A stretch of DNA of 64,000 bases from Azospirillum thermophilum (GTDB lineage Bacteria > Pseudomonadota > Alphaproteobacteria > Azospirillales > Azospirillaceae): positions 1,689,501-1,753,500 of the forward strand of contig NZ_CP029353.1 of NCBI RefSeq assembly GCF_003130795.1, read 5' to 3'. The notes beneath the pieces are model-generated. The model was not told the origin of the DNA and made no database searches. It was given only the letters and a program-made list of their open reading frames with translations. This document shows positions 10,197 through 19,067 of the stretch, piece by piece. Position 1 is the first letter of the stretch; each line of letters opens with the position of its first letter. The translations under genes were made by a program, and so were the position numbers.

Positions 10197-10691
10197 TCAG
10201 CCTGCCTCCGACCCCTGGTATCCGGATACCATCACTGCCACCGGATCGTGCGGGGGAATCGAGTAGGTCCCGGTGGCGTGGGCCACCGGCTCCGGATCGC
10301 CTTCGGAGAAGATCAGCACCTCGCCATAGGCCAGCCGCTTGCCCAGCTTCAGGATGCGCGCCTCGGCCAGGATGGCGACGGGCGGCGGGCGGCGCAGGAA
10401 ATTGATGGTCATGCTGGTGGTGACGGCCAGTTCCACCCGCCCGATCAGGCTGAGCACCGCACCATAGAGCGCCACGTCGGCCAACCCGAACATGGCCGGT
10501 CCGGTGACCGTCCCGCCCGGCCGCACGAAGTCGTCCTTGTAGGGGAGCCGCAAGCGGATGCTCCCGGCCCCCAGGCTGTCGATGACGATCCCGAAGCTGC
10601 CGACCAGCGGCACCCCCTCGCGGATCAGCGCCTCCAGCTCCTCCCTGGACATCGCAGGCTGCTGGGCCGGCTGTGCGGCAGGCTCGGTCAT
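10197..10691 (-). CDS. PaaI-family hotdog thioesterase
   Basis: A 164-residue hotdog-fold protein. The core shows VRPGGTVTGPAMFGLADVALYGAVLSLIG (in two parts: PGGTVTGPAMFGLADVALY is the long helix) and TTSMTINFLRRPPP, typical of acyl-CoA thioesterases of the PaaI/YigI type. Start ATG 10691 is preceded by a purine-rich GAAGGGGGGAA. It lies upstream of rplM on the same strand and probably has its own transcript. The acyl-CoA substrate cannot be told. Confidence 0.85.
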   Translation of the reverse strand: MTEPAAQPAQQPAMSREELEALIREGVPLVGSFGIVIDSLGAGSIRLRLPYKDDFVRPGGTVTGPAMFGLADVALYGAVLSLIGRVELAVTTSMTINFLRRPPPVAILAEARILKLGKRLAYGEVLIFSEGDPEPVAHATGTYSIPPHDPVAVMVSGYQGSEAG

Positions 10692-10965
10692 GACATTCCC
10701 CCCTTCGGCGGTCTTGTTTTGCTTCCCGCACCAACAGTCGCCGATACGGACGCCGGGAGGCAAGGCGGCGATTTATACGCACGCATCGCGCTATTTGCCG
10801 CTGCGCTTGTGATTTTCACCGTTGAATTCCACCCTGCCCTGTCGTCTCATGACGGCGGCCTGACGGCACCCGTTCCCCTGTCCGCAGGTCGGCGGGTAAG
10901 CTGACCGGCACCGCTCGCCGGCCTCCCCATGCCGGCGGGCCAATAAGATAAGGAGGACAACGCCG

Positions 10966-11772
10966 ATGAGCCCGCCCGCTCATGACGATTCCGCTGCGCC
11001 CCCGCTCCTTCTGCGCAACGACCGCGAGGGCGTCGCCACGCTGACCCTCAACCGGCCCCAGGCGCGCAACGCCCTGTCCGTCGGGCTGATGGCGGCGCTG
11101 CAGGACGAACTCGACGCCATCGACGGCGACCGGTCGGTGCGCGTCGTGGTCCTGGCCGGGGCCGGCCCCGCCTTCTGCGCCGGCCACGACCTGCGGGAGA
11201 TTCGCGCCAACCCCGGCCGCGAGGCCTACGAGGCGCTGTTCGTCCAGTGCTCGCGCCTGATGCTGACGATCAACCGCATCCGCCAGCCGGTGATCGCCAG
11301 GGTCCATGGCATCGCCACCGCGGCGGGCTGCCAGCTCGTCGCGACCTGCGACCTCGCCTACTGCACCGCCGATACGCGATTCGCCACGCCGGGGGTCAAC
11401 ATCGGCCTCTTCTGCTCGACGCCGATGGTTGCGCTGACCCGCGCTGTGGGGCGCAAGGCGGCGATGGAGATGCTGCTGCTCGGCGAGATGATCGACGCGG
11501 AGGAGGCCATGCGCATCGGCCTCGTCAACCGGGCGGTGCCGGCGGACCGGCTGGACGACACGGTGGCGGTCGCAGCGTCGCGCATCGCCTCCAAGTCGCC
11601 CTTGACCCTCGCCATCGGCAAGGAGGCCTTCTACCAGCAGATCCATATGGATGTGGAGGCCGCCTACGCCCACACCGCCCGCGTCATGACGGAGAACATG
11701 ATGGCCCGCGACGCGGCCGAGGGCATCGACGCCTTCCTGGAGAAGCGCCAGCCGACATGGTGCGGCCAATGA
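10966..11772 (+). CDS. enoyl-CoA hydratase/isomerase family protein
   Basis: A 268-residue crotonase-fold protein. The oxyanion-hole segments are visible as AGAGPAFCAGHDLREI and HGIATAAGCQLVATCDLAY, and LGEMIDAEEAMRIGLVNR follows. The catalytic glutamates of classical enoyl-CoA hydratase are not clearly present at both positions, so an isomerase or another crotonase activity is possible. AGGAGG lies upstream of ATG 10966. The stop overlaps the start of the CoA-binding protein gene, and the two form a small operon with the sulfhydrylase. Confidence 0.88.
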   Translation: MSPPAHDDSAAPPLLLRNDREGVATLTLNRPQARNALSVGLMAALQDELDAIDGDRSVRVVVLAGAGPAFCAGHDLREIRANPGREAYEALFVQCSRLMLTINRIRQPVIARVHGIATAAGCQLVATCDLAYCTADTRFATPGVNIGLFCSTPMVALTRAVGRKAAMEMLLLGEMIDAEEAMRIGLVNRAVPADRLDDTVAVAASRIASKSPLTLAIGKEAFYQQIHMDVEAAYAHTARVMTENMMARDAAEGIDAFLEKRQPTWCGQ

Positions 11773-12287
11773 CGCCCCCCGGCGGCGGGCACGGCGCCTA
11801 CAGCGACGCCTTCCTGAAGGAGGTGCTGGGCGGGGTGAAGTCCATCGCGGTGGTCGGCGCCAGCGCCGATCCGGTGAAGGCCAGCTACTTCGTCATGAAG
11901 TACCTGCGCGACAAGGGCTACCGCATCATCCCGATCAACCCGAAGCTCGCCGGACAGACGATCCTCGACCTGCCGGTCTACGCCGCCCTGAAGGACCTGC
12001 CGGAACCGCCGGACATGGTCGACGTCTTCCGCAACTCCGCCGCCGCCGCCGGCGTGACCGACGAGGCGATCGCCGCCGGTGCCAGGGTGGTGTGGATGCA
12101 GCTCGGCGTCCGCAACGACGAGGCGGCGGCGAAGGCCGAGGCGGCCGGCCTGACGGTGGTGATGGACCGCTGCCCGAAGATGGAGATCCAGCGCCTGTTC
12201 GGGGAGATCGGGCGGATCGGCGTCAACTCCAACGTCCTCCGCACCAGGAAGCTGGCCCCCCAGAAATCGTTCAAGAAACTCATCTGA
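11769..12287 (+). CDS. CoA-binding domain protein (YccU-like)
   Basis: A 172-residue Rossmann-fold protein of the CoA_binding_2 family. It has IAVVGASADPVKASYFVMKYL, a central RIIPINPKLAGQTILDLPVY and WMQLGVRNDEAAAKAEAAGL, then a closing DRCPKMEIQRL. Members resemble the CoA-binding domain of succinyl-CoA synthetase but have no known reaction. I chose ATG 11769, whose ATGA overlaps the hydratase stop; an alternative ATG lies 12 bases earlier. Confidence 0.88.
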   Translation: MTPPGGGHGAYSDAFLKEVLGGVKSIAVVGASADPVKASYFVMKYLRDKGYRIIPINPKLAGQTILDLPVYAALKDLPEPPDMVDVFRNSAAAAGVTDEAIAAGARVVWMQLGVRNDEAAAKAEAAGLTVVMDRCPKMEIQRLFGEIGRIGVNSNVLRTRKLAPQKSFKKLI

Positions 12288-12298
12288 AGGGAACCGAC

Positions 12299-13591
12299 AT
12301 GAGCGAGCAGAAGAGCTTCGGCTTCGAGACGCGGGCCATCCATGCGGGCGCCGCCCCCGACCCGGCGACGGGTGCCCGGCAGACGCCGATCTACCAGACC
12401 ACCAGCTTCGTCTTCGACGACGTGGACGAGGCCGCCTCGCTGTTCAACCTGCAGAAGGTCGGCTTCATCTATTCCCGCCTGACCAATCCGACGGTCGCGG
12501 TGCTGGAGGAGCGGCTGGCCAACCTGGAGGGCGGCGCCGGCGCCACCGCCACGGCGTCCGGCCACTCGGCCCAGATGCTGGCGCTGTTCCCGCTGCTGTC
12601 GCCGGGCGACGAGTTCATCTCGTCCCGCAAGCTCTACGGCGGCACCATCAACCAGTTTTCCAACAGCTTCCCCCGCGCCTTCGGCTGGAAGGCCGTCTTC
12701 ACCGACACCGACGATCCCGCCGCCGTCCGCGCCGCCGTCACCGGGAAGACCAAGGCCATCTTCGTCGAGAGCCTCGCCAACCCCGGCGGCGTGGTCACCG
12801 ACCTGGAGGCGCTGGCGAAGATCGCCGACGAGGCCGGCATCCCGCTGATCGTCGACAACACGCTGGCCACCCCCTACCTGATCAACCCGATCCAGTGGGG
12901 CGCCACGCTGGTCGTCCACTCGACGACCAAGTTCCTGTCGGGCAACGGCACCTCGGTCGGCGGCGTGGTCATCGACAGCGGCTCGTTCGACTGGTCGAAG
13001 TCGGGCAAGTTCCCCGCCCTGACCGAGGCCGATCCCGGCTACCACGGGCTGAAGTTCCACGAGACCTTCGGCCACCTCGCCTTCACGATCCACGGCCATG
13101 CGGTCGGCCTGCGCGACCTGGGGCCGAGCCAGGCGCCGCTCAACGCCTTCCTCACGCTGAACGGCATCGAGACGCTGCCGCTGCGCATGCAGCGCCACTG
13201 CGACAACGCCCTGAAGGTGGCGCAGTTCCTGGAGAGCCATCCGGCGGTCGGCTGGGTCAGCTATGCCGGGCTGGAGTCCTCGCCGTACAACGCGCTCGCC
13301 CGGAAGTACCTGCCGAAGGGGGCCGGCGCCGTGCTGACCTTCGGCGTCAAGGGCGGCTATGACGCCGGGGTGAAGGTGGTGGAGAATGTCCAGCTCTTCA
13401 GCCACCTCGCCAACATCGGCGACAGCCGGTCGCTGATCATCCACCCGTCCTCGACCACCCACCGCCAGCTTTCCGGCGAGGGCCAGACGGCGGCCGGCGC
13501 CGGGCCGGACGTCATCCGCCTGTCGATCGGGCTGGAGACGGTGGAGGACATCATCGCCGACCTCGACCAGGCCCTGCGCAGCGCGGCCTGA
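12299..13591 (+). CDS. metY: O-acetylhomoserine aminocarboxypropyltransferase (sulfhydrylase)
   Basis: A 430-residue PLP enzyme of the Cys/Met metabolism family. It converts O-acetylhomoserine and sulfide (or methanethiol) to homocysteine or methionine. Visible motifs include RAIHAGAAPDPATGARQTPI, YSRLTNPTVAVLEERLA, VDNTLATPYLINPIQWGA and the PLP lysine in VVHSTTKFLSGNG. Start ATG 12299 is 11 bases after the previous stop with GAAGGGA in front. No SAM riboswitch can fit in the 11-base gap. Together with hom at the left edge this gives two steps of the methionine route in the window. Confidence 0.94.
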   Translation: MSEQKSFGFETRAIHAGAAPDPATGARQTPIYQTTSFVFDDVDEAASLFNLQKVGFIYSRLTNPTVAVLEERLANLEGGAGATATASGHSAQMLALFPLLSPGDEFISSRKLYGGTINQFSNSFPRAFGWKAVFTDTDDPAAVRAAVTGKTKAIFVESLANPGGVVTDLEALAKIADEAGIPLIVDNTLATPYLINPIQWGATLVVHSTTKFLSGNGTSVGGVVIDSGSFDWSKSGKFPALTEADPGYHGLKFHETFGHLAFTIHGHAVGLRDLGPSQAPLNAFLTLNGIETLPLRMQRHCDNALKVAQFLESHPAVGWVSYAGLESSPYNALARKYLPKGAGAVLTFGVKGGYDAGVKVVENVQLFSHLANIGDSRSLIIHPSSTTHRQLSGEGQTAAGAGPDVIRLSIGLETVEDIIADLDQALRSAA

Positions 13592-13604
13592 CGCCTGACG
13601 CGGT

Positions 13605-13633
13605 CCCTCTCCTGCCGGGCCGGCGGGAGAGGG
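13605..13633. terminator. GC hairpin between convergent metY and SDR genes
   Basis: A 13-base-pair stem with one G-U type mismatch (13605-13617 with 13621-13633, CCCTCTCCTGCCG / CGGCGGGAGAGGG) lies in the 50-base convergent gap. It lacks a T tract, so termination here would be weak or factor-assisted. Confidence 0.45.
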
Positions 13634-13641
13634 GCGACCGT

Positions 13642-14700
13642 TCAGCGTCCCTGCCGGGCCTCGCGATGATGCCAGACGTCGGCGGGCATCCGGCTCATCA
13701 GGCCGATGGGCAGCAGGAACAGCGCCAGGTTCAGCCAGGAGAAGCGGCGCTCCGGGCCGTTCCCGTGACCCCGGCCGCCGCGGTATCCGTCGGCATCGGT
13801 CCCCTGCCCGCCGCCGCGCTCGCGCCAGCCGCCGCTGGCCCCCTGATATTCCGGCATGGGGGCGAGGACACCGCCGGCGGTCTCGCGGGCGGGCCGGTTC
13901 TGGAACATGTCGCGGTCGATCGCCCGGGCCATGAGGCGCTCCGTCATGCCCGGCGCCACGGCGTTCTGCAGGGCGGCGATGCGCCCGGCCGTGCCGACGA
14001 AGACCTCGCGCTTGGGGGCATGGACCAGGGCGACGATGGCGTCCGCCACCTGCTCCGGCGGGTAGACCGGGTCCATCGGCTTCAGCGCGCGGCCGGTGTA
14101 GTTGGCGGCATGCTGCCACAGCGGCGTATCGATGGCGGCCGGCATGACGACGCAGACCTGGATCCCCGGCTCGTCCACCAGCTCCTGCCGCAGCGATTCG
14201 GAGAAGCCGCGGACGGCGAACTTGCTGGCGACATAGGGGGTGGCGTAGCGCTGGCCGACGTTCGACACCATGGAGCCGGTGTTGATGATCAGCCCCTCGC
14301 CGCGCTCCAGGAAATGCGGCAGCACGGCGCGGCAGCCATGGACGACGCCGAGGAAGTTGGTGCGCATCACCTGCTCGAACACGTCCTCCGGCAGTTCCTC
14401 GAAGGCGCCGAAGGCGATCACGCCGGCGTTGTTCACCCAGACGTCGATGCCGGAGAAGACCTCCAGCGCCCGCTGCGCCAGCCGCCGCATCTGCTGCTGG
14501 TCGGTCACGTCGGCCGGCACCACCATGGCCCGGCCGCCGGCCTCCACGCATTCCTCGGCGACCGTGTGGAGCGCCGCCTCGCGCCGGGCCGCCAGCACCA
14601 CCGCCGCCCCCTGCCGGGCGAAGGCGAGCGCCGTCGCCCGCCCGATGCCGCTCGACGCCCCCGTGATCACCACCACCTTGTCATCCAGCCGTCTGGCCAT
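13642..14700 (-). CDS. short-chain dehydrogenase/reductase with C-terminal membrane segment
   Basis: A 352-residue SDR. The cofactor motif TGASSGIG is at residues 13-20, the NNAG motif follows in DVWVNNAGV and the catalytic Tyr/Lys in YATPYVASKFAVRG. After the SDR core (about 250 residues) comes a Gly/Arg-rich linker and then a hydrophobic segment (SWLNLALFLLPIGLMSR), so the C-terminus probably sits in the membrane. Substrate unknown. Start ATG 14700. It resembles the SDR at 40817-41983 in layout (SDR core, linker, membrane segment). Confidence 0.85.
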   Translation of the reverse strand: MARRLDDKVVVITGASSGIGRATALAFARQGAAVVLAARREAALHTVAEECVEAGGRAMVVPADVTDQQQMRRLAQRALEVFSGIDVWVNNAGVIAFGAFEELPEDVFEQVMRTNFLGVVHGCRAVLPHFLERGEGLIINTGSMVSNVGQRYATPYVASKFAVRGFSESLRQELVDEPGIQVCVVMPAAIDTPLWQHAANYTGRALKPMDPVYPPEQVADAIVALVHAPKREVFVGTAGRIAALQNAVAPGMTERLMARAIDRDMFQNRPARETAGGVLAPMPEYQGASGGWRERGGGQGTDADGYRGGRGHGNGPERRFSWLNLALFLLPIGLMSRMPADVWHHREARQGR

Positions 14701-14782
14701 GGCCGCCCCATCCGTTTGCCTGCCGGTCTCGTTGCCGGTTAAACACCGCACTCCGCAAAAGGTCGCGGCGGTGGTGCCGGAG

Positions 14783-14856
14783 CCCACCAACCATCTGGAG
14801 GCGCCGGGTCGAACCCGCTAATGTCGGGAGCCCGGCGCCTTCAGATGGACGGTGGG
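14783..14856. repeat. long imperfect inverted repeat in the SDR/tusA divergent intergenic region
   Basis: Two 26-base arms (14783-14808 and 14831-14856) are reverse complements at 23 of 26 positions, with a 22-base loop. The arms begin CCCACC and end GGCGCCGGG. It lies between the divergent SDR and tusA promoters. It could be an extragenic palindromic element, an operator or an RNA stem; nothing in the sequence decides which. Confidence 0.6.
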
Positions 14857-14906
14857 CGCCGGACCATGGCCGGCCTGACGATTTTCGGTTGAGGGAGCGA
14901 AGCGCC

Positions 14907-15149
14907 GTGGCGGCGAAGGAACTCGACGTGAAGGGGCTGCACTGCCCGCTGCCCATCCTGCGTACGCGCAAGCTGCTCGACACGATGGCGCCGGGGGAGG
15001 AGCTGATCGTCCAGGCCACCGACCCGGCCTCGGTCATCGACTTCAAGCATTTCTGCAACACGACCGACAACGTGCTGCTGTCGCACGAGACCCGCAGCGA
15101 TGCAGACGGCGGCATGCCGGTCTTCGTCTATCATATCCGCCGCGGCTGA
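14907..15149 (+). CDS. TusA-family sulfur carrier protein
   Basis: An 80-residue protein of the TusA/SirA family. The signature CPxP is present in GLHCPLPILRTRKLL with the sulfur-accepting cysteine at residue 13, followed by the usual beta-alpha fold ending in FVYHIRRG. TusA-like proteins carry persulfide sulfur to tRNA thiolation, molybdenum cofactor or sulfur oxidation systems. Start GTG 14907 is preceded by GAGGGAG; no suitable ATG exists. The next gene encodes a DUF2478-DUF364 fusion starting 38 bases after the stop, so they are likely one operon. Confidence 0.88.
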   Translation: MAAKELDVKGLHCPLPILRTRKLLDTMAPGEELIVQATDPASVIDFKHFCNTTDNVLLSHETRSDADGGMPVFVYHIRRG

Positions 15150-15187
15150 GGCTGCGGCGTCCACCTCCAGCGCAGGCAGGCAAATCC

Positions 15188-16419
15188 ATGCCGACCGATC
15201 CGACCAGCCCCTTCCCCTGCCGCCCCTTCGCCCCGGGGCCGTCATCCACGGGCCGGGCTCGGAGGAGATCGACGCCCTGATCGACCGCTTCGCGGCGGAG
15301 CTGCGGCGGCGCGGCTTCCGGGTCGGCGGCGTGGTCCAGCGCAACTACGGCCCGGTCGACGACTGCGCCGACCGGATGGAGCTGGTGGACGTCGCCACCG
15401 GCCAGTCCTTCGGGATCTCGCAGAATCTCGGCCGCGAGTCGCAGAGCTGCCGCGTCGATCCCATGGGCGTCGCGGACGCCAGCCAGTCGGTGCGCCGCGC
15501 CGTCCAGGAGCGGGTCGATCTGCTGGTGGTCAACAAGTTCGCCGGGCTGGAGTCGCATGGCGAGGGGCTGGCGCAGGAGATGCTGGACGGCATGGCCGAG
15601 GGCGTGCCCGTGCTGACCAGCATCGGCAGCCGCTACCTCAACGAGTGGCAGCAGTTCACCGGCGGCTTCTGCGACCTGCTCTCCCCGACCGAGCAGGCGC
15701 TGTGGGACTGGTGGGGGCCGCACCGGCTGTATGAGGACCTGCGGCTGGGCGTCGAGGACGCGCCGGTCCGCCGGGTGGTGGTCGGGACCCACTGGGTGGC
15801 GGTGGAGACGGAGCGGGCGCTGGGGCTCGCCGCCCGCTACGGCAGCGACCTCGCCGATCCCGCCCGCTGGATGGGCAAGGGGCTGAAGGCGCTGGTCGAC
15901 CAGGCGGCGGCCTCCTGGGATCCGCTGGAGATGTCGGTCGGCCTCGCCGCGATCAACGCCCATTACAACGCCGACGACGTGATGGGGGAGACCGGCAACG
16001 GCCTCGACCTCTTCACCGGCGTCGAGGGGCGTACGGTCGTGGTCGGCGGTTTCCCCCAGCTCGCCCGCCGGCTGCCGAACGCCCAGATCATCGACATGAC
16101 GCCGCGCCCCGGCGAGTTTCCGGAGCCGGCCGGCGACTGGCTGCTGCGGGGGGCCGAAGCGGTGGCGGTCACCGCGTCGGCGCTCGGCAACCGCACCCTG
16201 CCCCGCCTGCTGCGCGCGGCGCGCGGCGCCCGCGTCGCGATGGTCGGTCCCGGCACGCCGCTGACGCCGCGCCTGTTCTCCTACGGGATCGAGGCGCTGG
16301 CCGGATTCATCCCGCAGGACCGCGAGGCGGTGGTGCGGGTGGTGGGCGACGGCGGCGGCTCGCGCGACTTCCACCCCTTCGGCCGGATGGTCACGCTGCG
16401 CCGGCCCGCCCAGACCTGA
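15188..16419 (+). CDS. DUF2478-DUF364 fusion protein, split by an apparent -1 frameshift near its start
   Basis: The ATG at 15188 opens MPTDPTSPFPCRPFAPG and then loses the frame; the long downstream frame begins without a start codon at PGAVIHGPGSEEIDALI. One extra base in the CCCCGGGG run at 15231-15238 joins them into 410 residues. Residues about 18-165 match DUF2478 (RRRGFRVGGVVQ, VDLLVVNKFAGLESHGEGLA, SRYLNEWQQFTGGF). The C-terminal part matches the DUF4213/DUF364 heavy-metal-chelation family (INAHYNADDV, VVGGFPQLARRL, DWLLRGAEAVAVTASALGNR, MVGPGTPLTPRLF). Both domains tend to occur near molybdenum or nitrogenase genes, so a metal-handling role is a reasonable inference; no reaction is known. 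Confidence 0.75.
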
Positions 16420-16448
16420 CAGACCGAACAAGAACCCGAGGAGCCGAG

Positions 16449-16772
16449 ATGGACGACCAGACCCGCATCGAGCTTGAGGCCGCCGCCTTCCGCGGCCTCG
16501 TCGCCCACCTGCAGAAGCGCACCGATGTCCAGAACATCGACCTGATGAACCTCGCCGGCTTCTGCCGCAACTGCCTGTCGAAATGGTACGCCGCCGCCGC
16601 CAGGGAGCGCGGCGTCGCGCTGTCGGACGAGGAGGCCCGCACCGCCGTCTACGGCATGCCCTATGCGGAGTGGAAGTCCAAGTACCAGAAGGAGGCCACG
16701 GCCGAGCAGCAGCGGACCTTCGAGGAAACCAAGCCGCTGCACGCCGAGATCAGCGGGCATAGCAGGAAATAG
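16449..16772 (+). CDS. DUF1244 family protein
   Basis: A 107-residue protein matching DUF1244, a small all-helical family common in alphaproteobacteria. The core AAAFRGLVAHLQKRTDVQNI, DLMNLAGFCRNCLSKWY and YGMPYAEWKSKYQ is well conserved, including the paired cysteines in FCRNC that may bind a metal. Function unknown. GAGGAG precedes ATG 16449, 29 bases after the DUF2478-DUF364 stop, so it is likely the third gene of the tusA operon. Confidence 0.85.
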   Translation: MDDQTRIELEAAAFRGLVAHLQKRTDVQNIDLMNLAGFCRNCLSKWYAAAARERGVALSDEEARTAVYGMPYAEWKSKYQKEATAEQQRTFEETKPLHAEISGHSRK

Positions 16773-16818
16773 TCCCGTCCCCCCATCCCGTCGCCGCGCC
16801 AGCGGCGGGACCGGGGGG

Positions 16819-17844
16819 TTACGGCCGCCCCTTGGTCCGGACGAAGACCAGCATCCGGATGTCCTGGTCCGGCACGAAGTCGGTCCTGGTCGATTCGAAG
16901 GTGGTCGGGCCGGTCTTCTTCAGGCCGGTCCAGCAGAGCGACAGGATGTTGTCGGCCGCCCCCTTGTCCAGCGTCAGGTGGAAGCGGCCGATCGGGCCAT
17001 GCCAGTTGCGGGCGGTGGTCAGGATGTACTCGATCTCCGCCGCGGTGAAGGGCATCGGGTCCGCCGGGCTGCGCTTCTCGACCGCGGCCAGGGCCTTCCG
17101 GGTCGAGTCGTCCAGGCAATAGCGGTCGCCGCCCGCCTTCTCCTCCCCGACATAGCGGCCGACCACGCCGCGGCCGTCGATCTCCGTCACCCGGCCGAGA
17201 AGGGCCTGCCCGACGAAGGGCTTGTAGACATGGCGCACCGCCACGTCGACGCCCGGCGGAAAGGTCTGGGTCCAGTAATAGCGGGTGCGCAGGGTCCATT
17301 GCGGCGTGTTCTCGTCCTCGCCCTCGGCGATCAGGCCGCTGCGCCGCAGCCCGTCGAGCGCCCCGCGCGGCAGCGCCTTCACCTGCTCGTCATAGCCGCC
17401 GGGCTTCCAGGGAACGAGGGCGAGCGCCCCGGCCGCCTCCAGCTCGCGCGTCACCTCGCGGCCCTGGTGGAAGGCGCGGCGCTCCAGCTTCGGCCTGACC
17501 GGTTTGCCGTCGATCCACAGGCGGAAGTTCAGGAAATCGTCGGCATCGGCCGGAAAGGACCAGTTCGGCCCCGACAGCCCGAGCGACAGGTCGAGGTCGG
17601 GCAGCGGAAACACCACCATCGTCTCGACCGGCCGGTCGCCGACATTGCGGAAGACGTAGGCGACGCGGATCTCGTCGAGGCCGATCCGCAGATCCTCCGA
17701 CATCATGCGGATGCTGTCGGATGTGGTCAGCTCGATCCCCGAGGTGCCCTGGAAGCCGCTGCTGTCGTTGGCTCCCGCGGGAGCCGAGGCCAGCAGGGCC
17801 GCGGCCGTCATCAGGCCCGGCAGGAAACGACCGGAGCGCGTCAT
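16819..17844 (-). CDS. exported DUF4424 family protein
   Basis: A 341-residue protein with a signal peptide (residues 1-25, FLPGLMTAAALLASAPAGA) and a single DUF4424 domain. Visible landmarks are SGIELTTSDSIRMMSEDLRI, VFRNVGDRPVETMVVFPLPD, the YYWTQTFPPG strand and GPIGRFHLTLDKG. The family is secreted and beta-rich; its function is unknown. It runs convergent to the DUF1244 gene. Its upstream region holds two striking dyads. Confidence 0.82.
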   Translation of the reverse strand: MTRSGRFLPGLMTAAALLASAPAGANDSSGFQGTSGIELTTSDSIRMMSEDLRIGLDEIRVAYVFRNVGDRPVETMVVFPLPDLDLSLGLSGPNWSFPADADDFLNFRLWIDGKPVRPKLERRAFHQGREVTRELEAAGALALVPWKPGGYDEQVKALPRGALDGLRRSGLIAEGEDENTPQWTLRTRYYWTQTFPPGVDVAVRHVYKPFVGQALLGRVTEIDGRGVVGRYVGEEKAGGDRYCLDDSTRKALAAVEKRSPADPMPFTAAEIEYILTTARNWHGPIGRFHLTLDKGAADNILSLCWTGLKKTGPTTFESTRTDFVPDQDIRMLVFVRTKGRP

Positions 17845-18155
17845 CGCGGAACCTCCCCGTCATGGTCGATCAACCGCCCACCGGCGACGGCCGGATGCGG
17901 CGGGCCGGATTCGGCGGGCCGGATGCAGCGCGTTGTGCAGCGATCACCGGATGCACAATGGGGATCACTGCCATTTTCATTTGTCAAACCAAACCCTTAG
18001 GCGATCCGTTCGCAGGCTCTCGTTGTGCGGGGACTGCACAACGAGGGGCCTCGCGCCGTCATCGCGGGAGGTCGACAGGTCGCAGATCGGCCGGTGACAG
18101 CCCGACCTTAGCCTTGCGGCCCGCGCGGGGCAAGGCCGGCCGGAAACGGCGGCGG
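17845..18155. promoter_or_regulatory. 311-base intergenic region with two TTGTGC/GCACAA dyads
   Basis: This region lies upstream of the DUF4424 gene and downstream of the lysR end, with no plausible gene. It holds TTGTGCA/TGCACAA at 17933-17939 and 17952-17958 (12-base spacer) and a perfect 10-base dyad CTCGTTGTGC/GCACAACGAG at 18019-18028 and 18036-18045 (7-base spacer). The shared half-site at two places suggests two binding sites for the same regulator. The regulator is not identifiable from the sequence. Confidence 0.5.
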
Positions 18156-19039
18156 TCAGGAGCCGAGGGCCAGCTTGACGAACTCCCGCTCGGCGGCGCT
18201 GCGGTGGCGGTCGCGATGGCGGACGAGCTGGAAGGTCCGGTTCGGCAGGTCCAGCCCGTCCAGCGCGACGATGCGGCCGGCCTGGAGGTCCGCCGCCACC
18301 ACGAGGTCGGACAGCACGCTCGGCCCCACGCCGGCCAGCAGCGCATCGCGGATCACCGACCCGCTGGGCAGGGTCATGGCGATGGGCAATCCCGACGGGC
18401 CGAGCCCGATCCGCCGCATCGCCGCGTCGAAGACGGCGCGGGTGCCGGAGCCCTCCTCGCGCAGGATCCAGCGGGCGGCCGCCAGGTCCTCCGCGCGATC
18501 CGGCCGCGGGCGGCCCAGGGATGGCCGCTGCCGACGACCAGAAGCAGCCGGTCGCCCGGGATCGATTCGGTGATCAGGCTGGGTTCCTCCACCGCCCCCT
18601 CGGCGATGCCGAGCTCGGCGCGGCCTTCGCGCACCGCCTCCGCCACCTCTTCGGTATTGCCGATGGCGAGTTCGACATGGATGCCGGGGAAGGCGGCGGC
18701 GAAGCGGACCAGCCGCGGCGGCAGCCAGTGATGCCCCACCGTCTGGCTGGCGACCAGCCGCAGCGCGCCGCGGGTCAGGCCGGACAGCTCGGCCAGCATG
18801 CCGCCCGCCTCCTCCACCCGGCGCAGGATGGCCCGCGCCTCGCGCTGGAGAAGCCGGCCGGCCTCGGTCAGCTCCACCCGGCGGCCGATGCGGTCGAACA
18901 GGCGCAGCCCGTGCTCCGACTCCAGGGCGGCGATGGCGGCACTCACCGCCGGCTGCGACAGGCGCAGCGATTCCGCGGCACGGGTGAAATGCAGCGCATC
19001 GGCGACGGCAACGAAGATGCGCAACTGTTCAAGCGTCAT
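18156..19039 (-). CDS. LysR-family regulator, split by an apparent -1 frameshift
   Basis: The N-terminal frame (ATG 19039) has the LysR winged helix (MTLEQLRIFVAVADALHFTR, LSQPAVSAAIAALE) and most of the effector domain up to VVGSGHPWAARG. The frame is then lost near 18500-18520. The -1 frame continues as DRAEDLAAARWILREEGSGT and ends at 18156 (EREFVKLALGS). One added base (for example CC to CCC at 18500) gives a normal 294-residue regulator. It lies directly downstream of the yeiH-like gene on the same strand; such LysR/YeiH pairs are common, and YeiH is the likely target. Confidence 0.85.
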
Positions 19040-19067
19040 GGAGCGGGACCGGGCGGCGGTGGAAATC

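Noticed and set aside
12288..12298. SAM riboswitch in front of metY
   Set aside because: The gap is only 11 bases and no such structure can fit.
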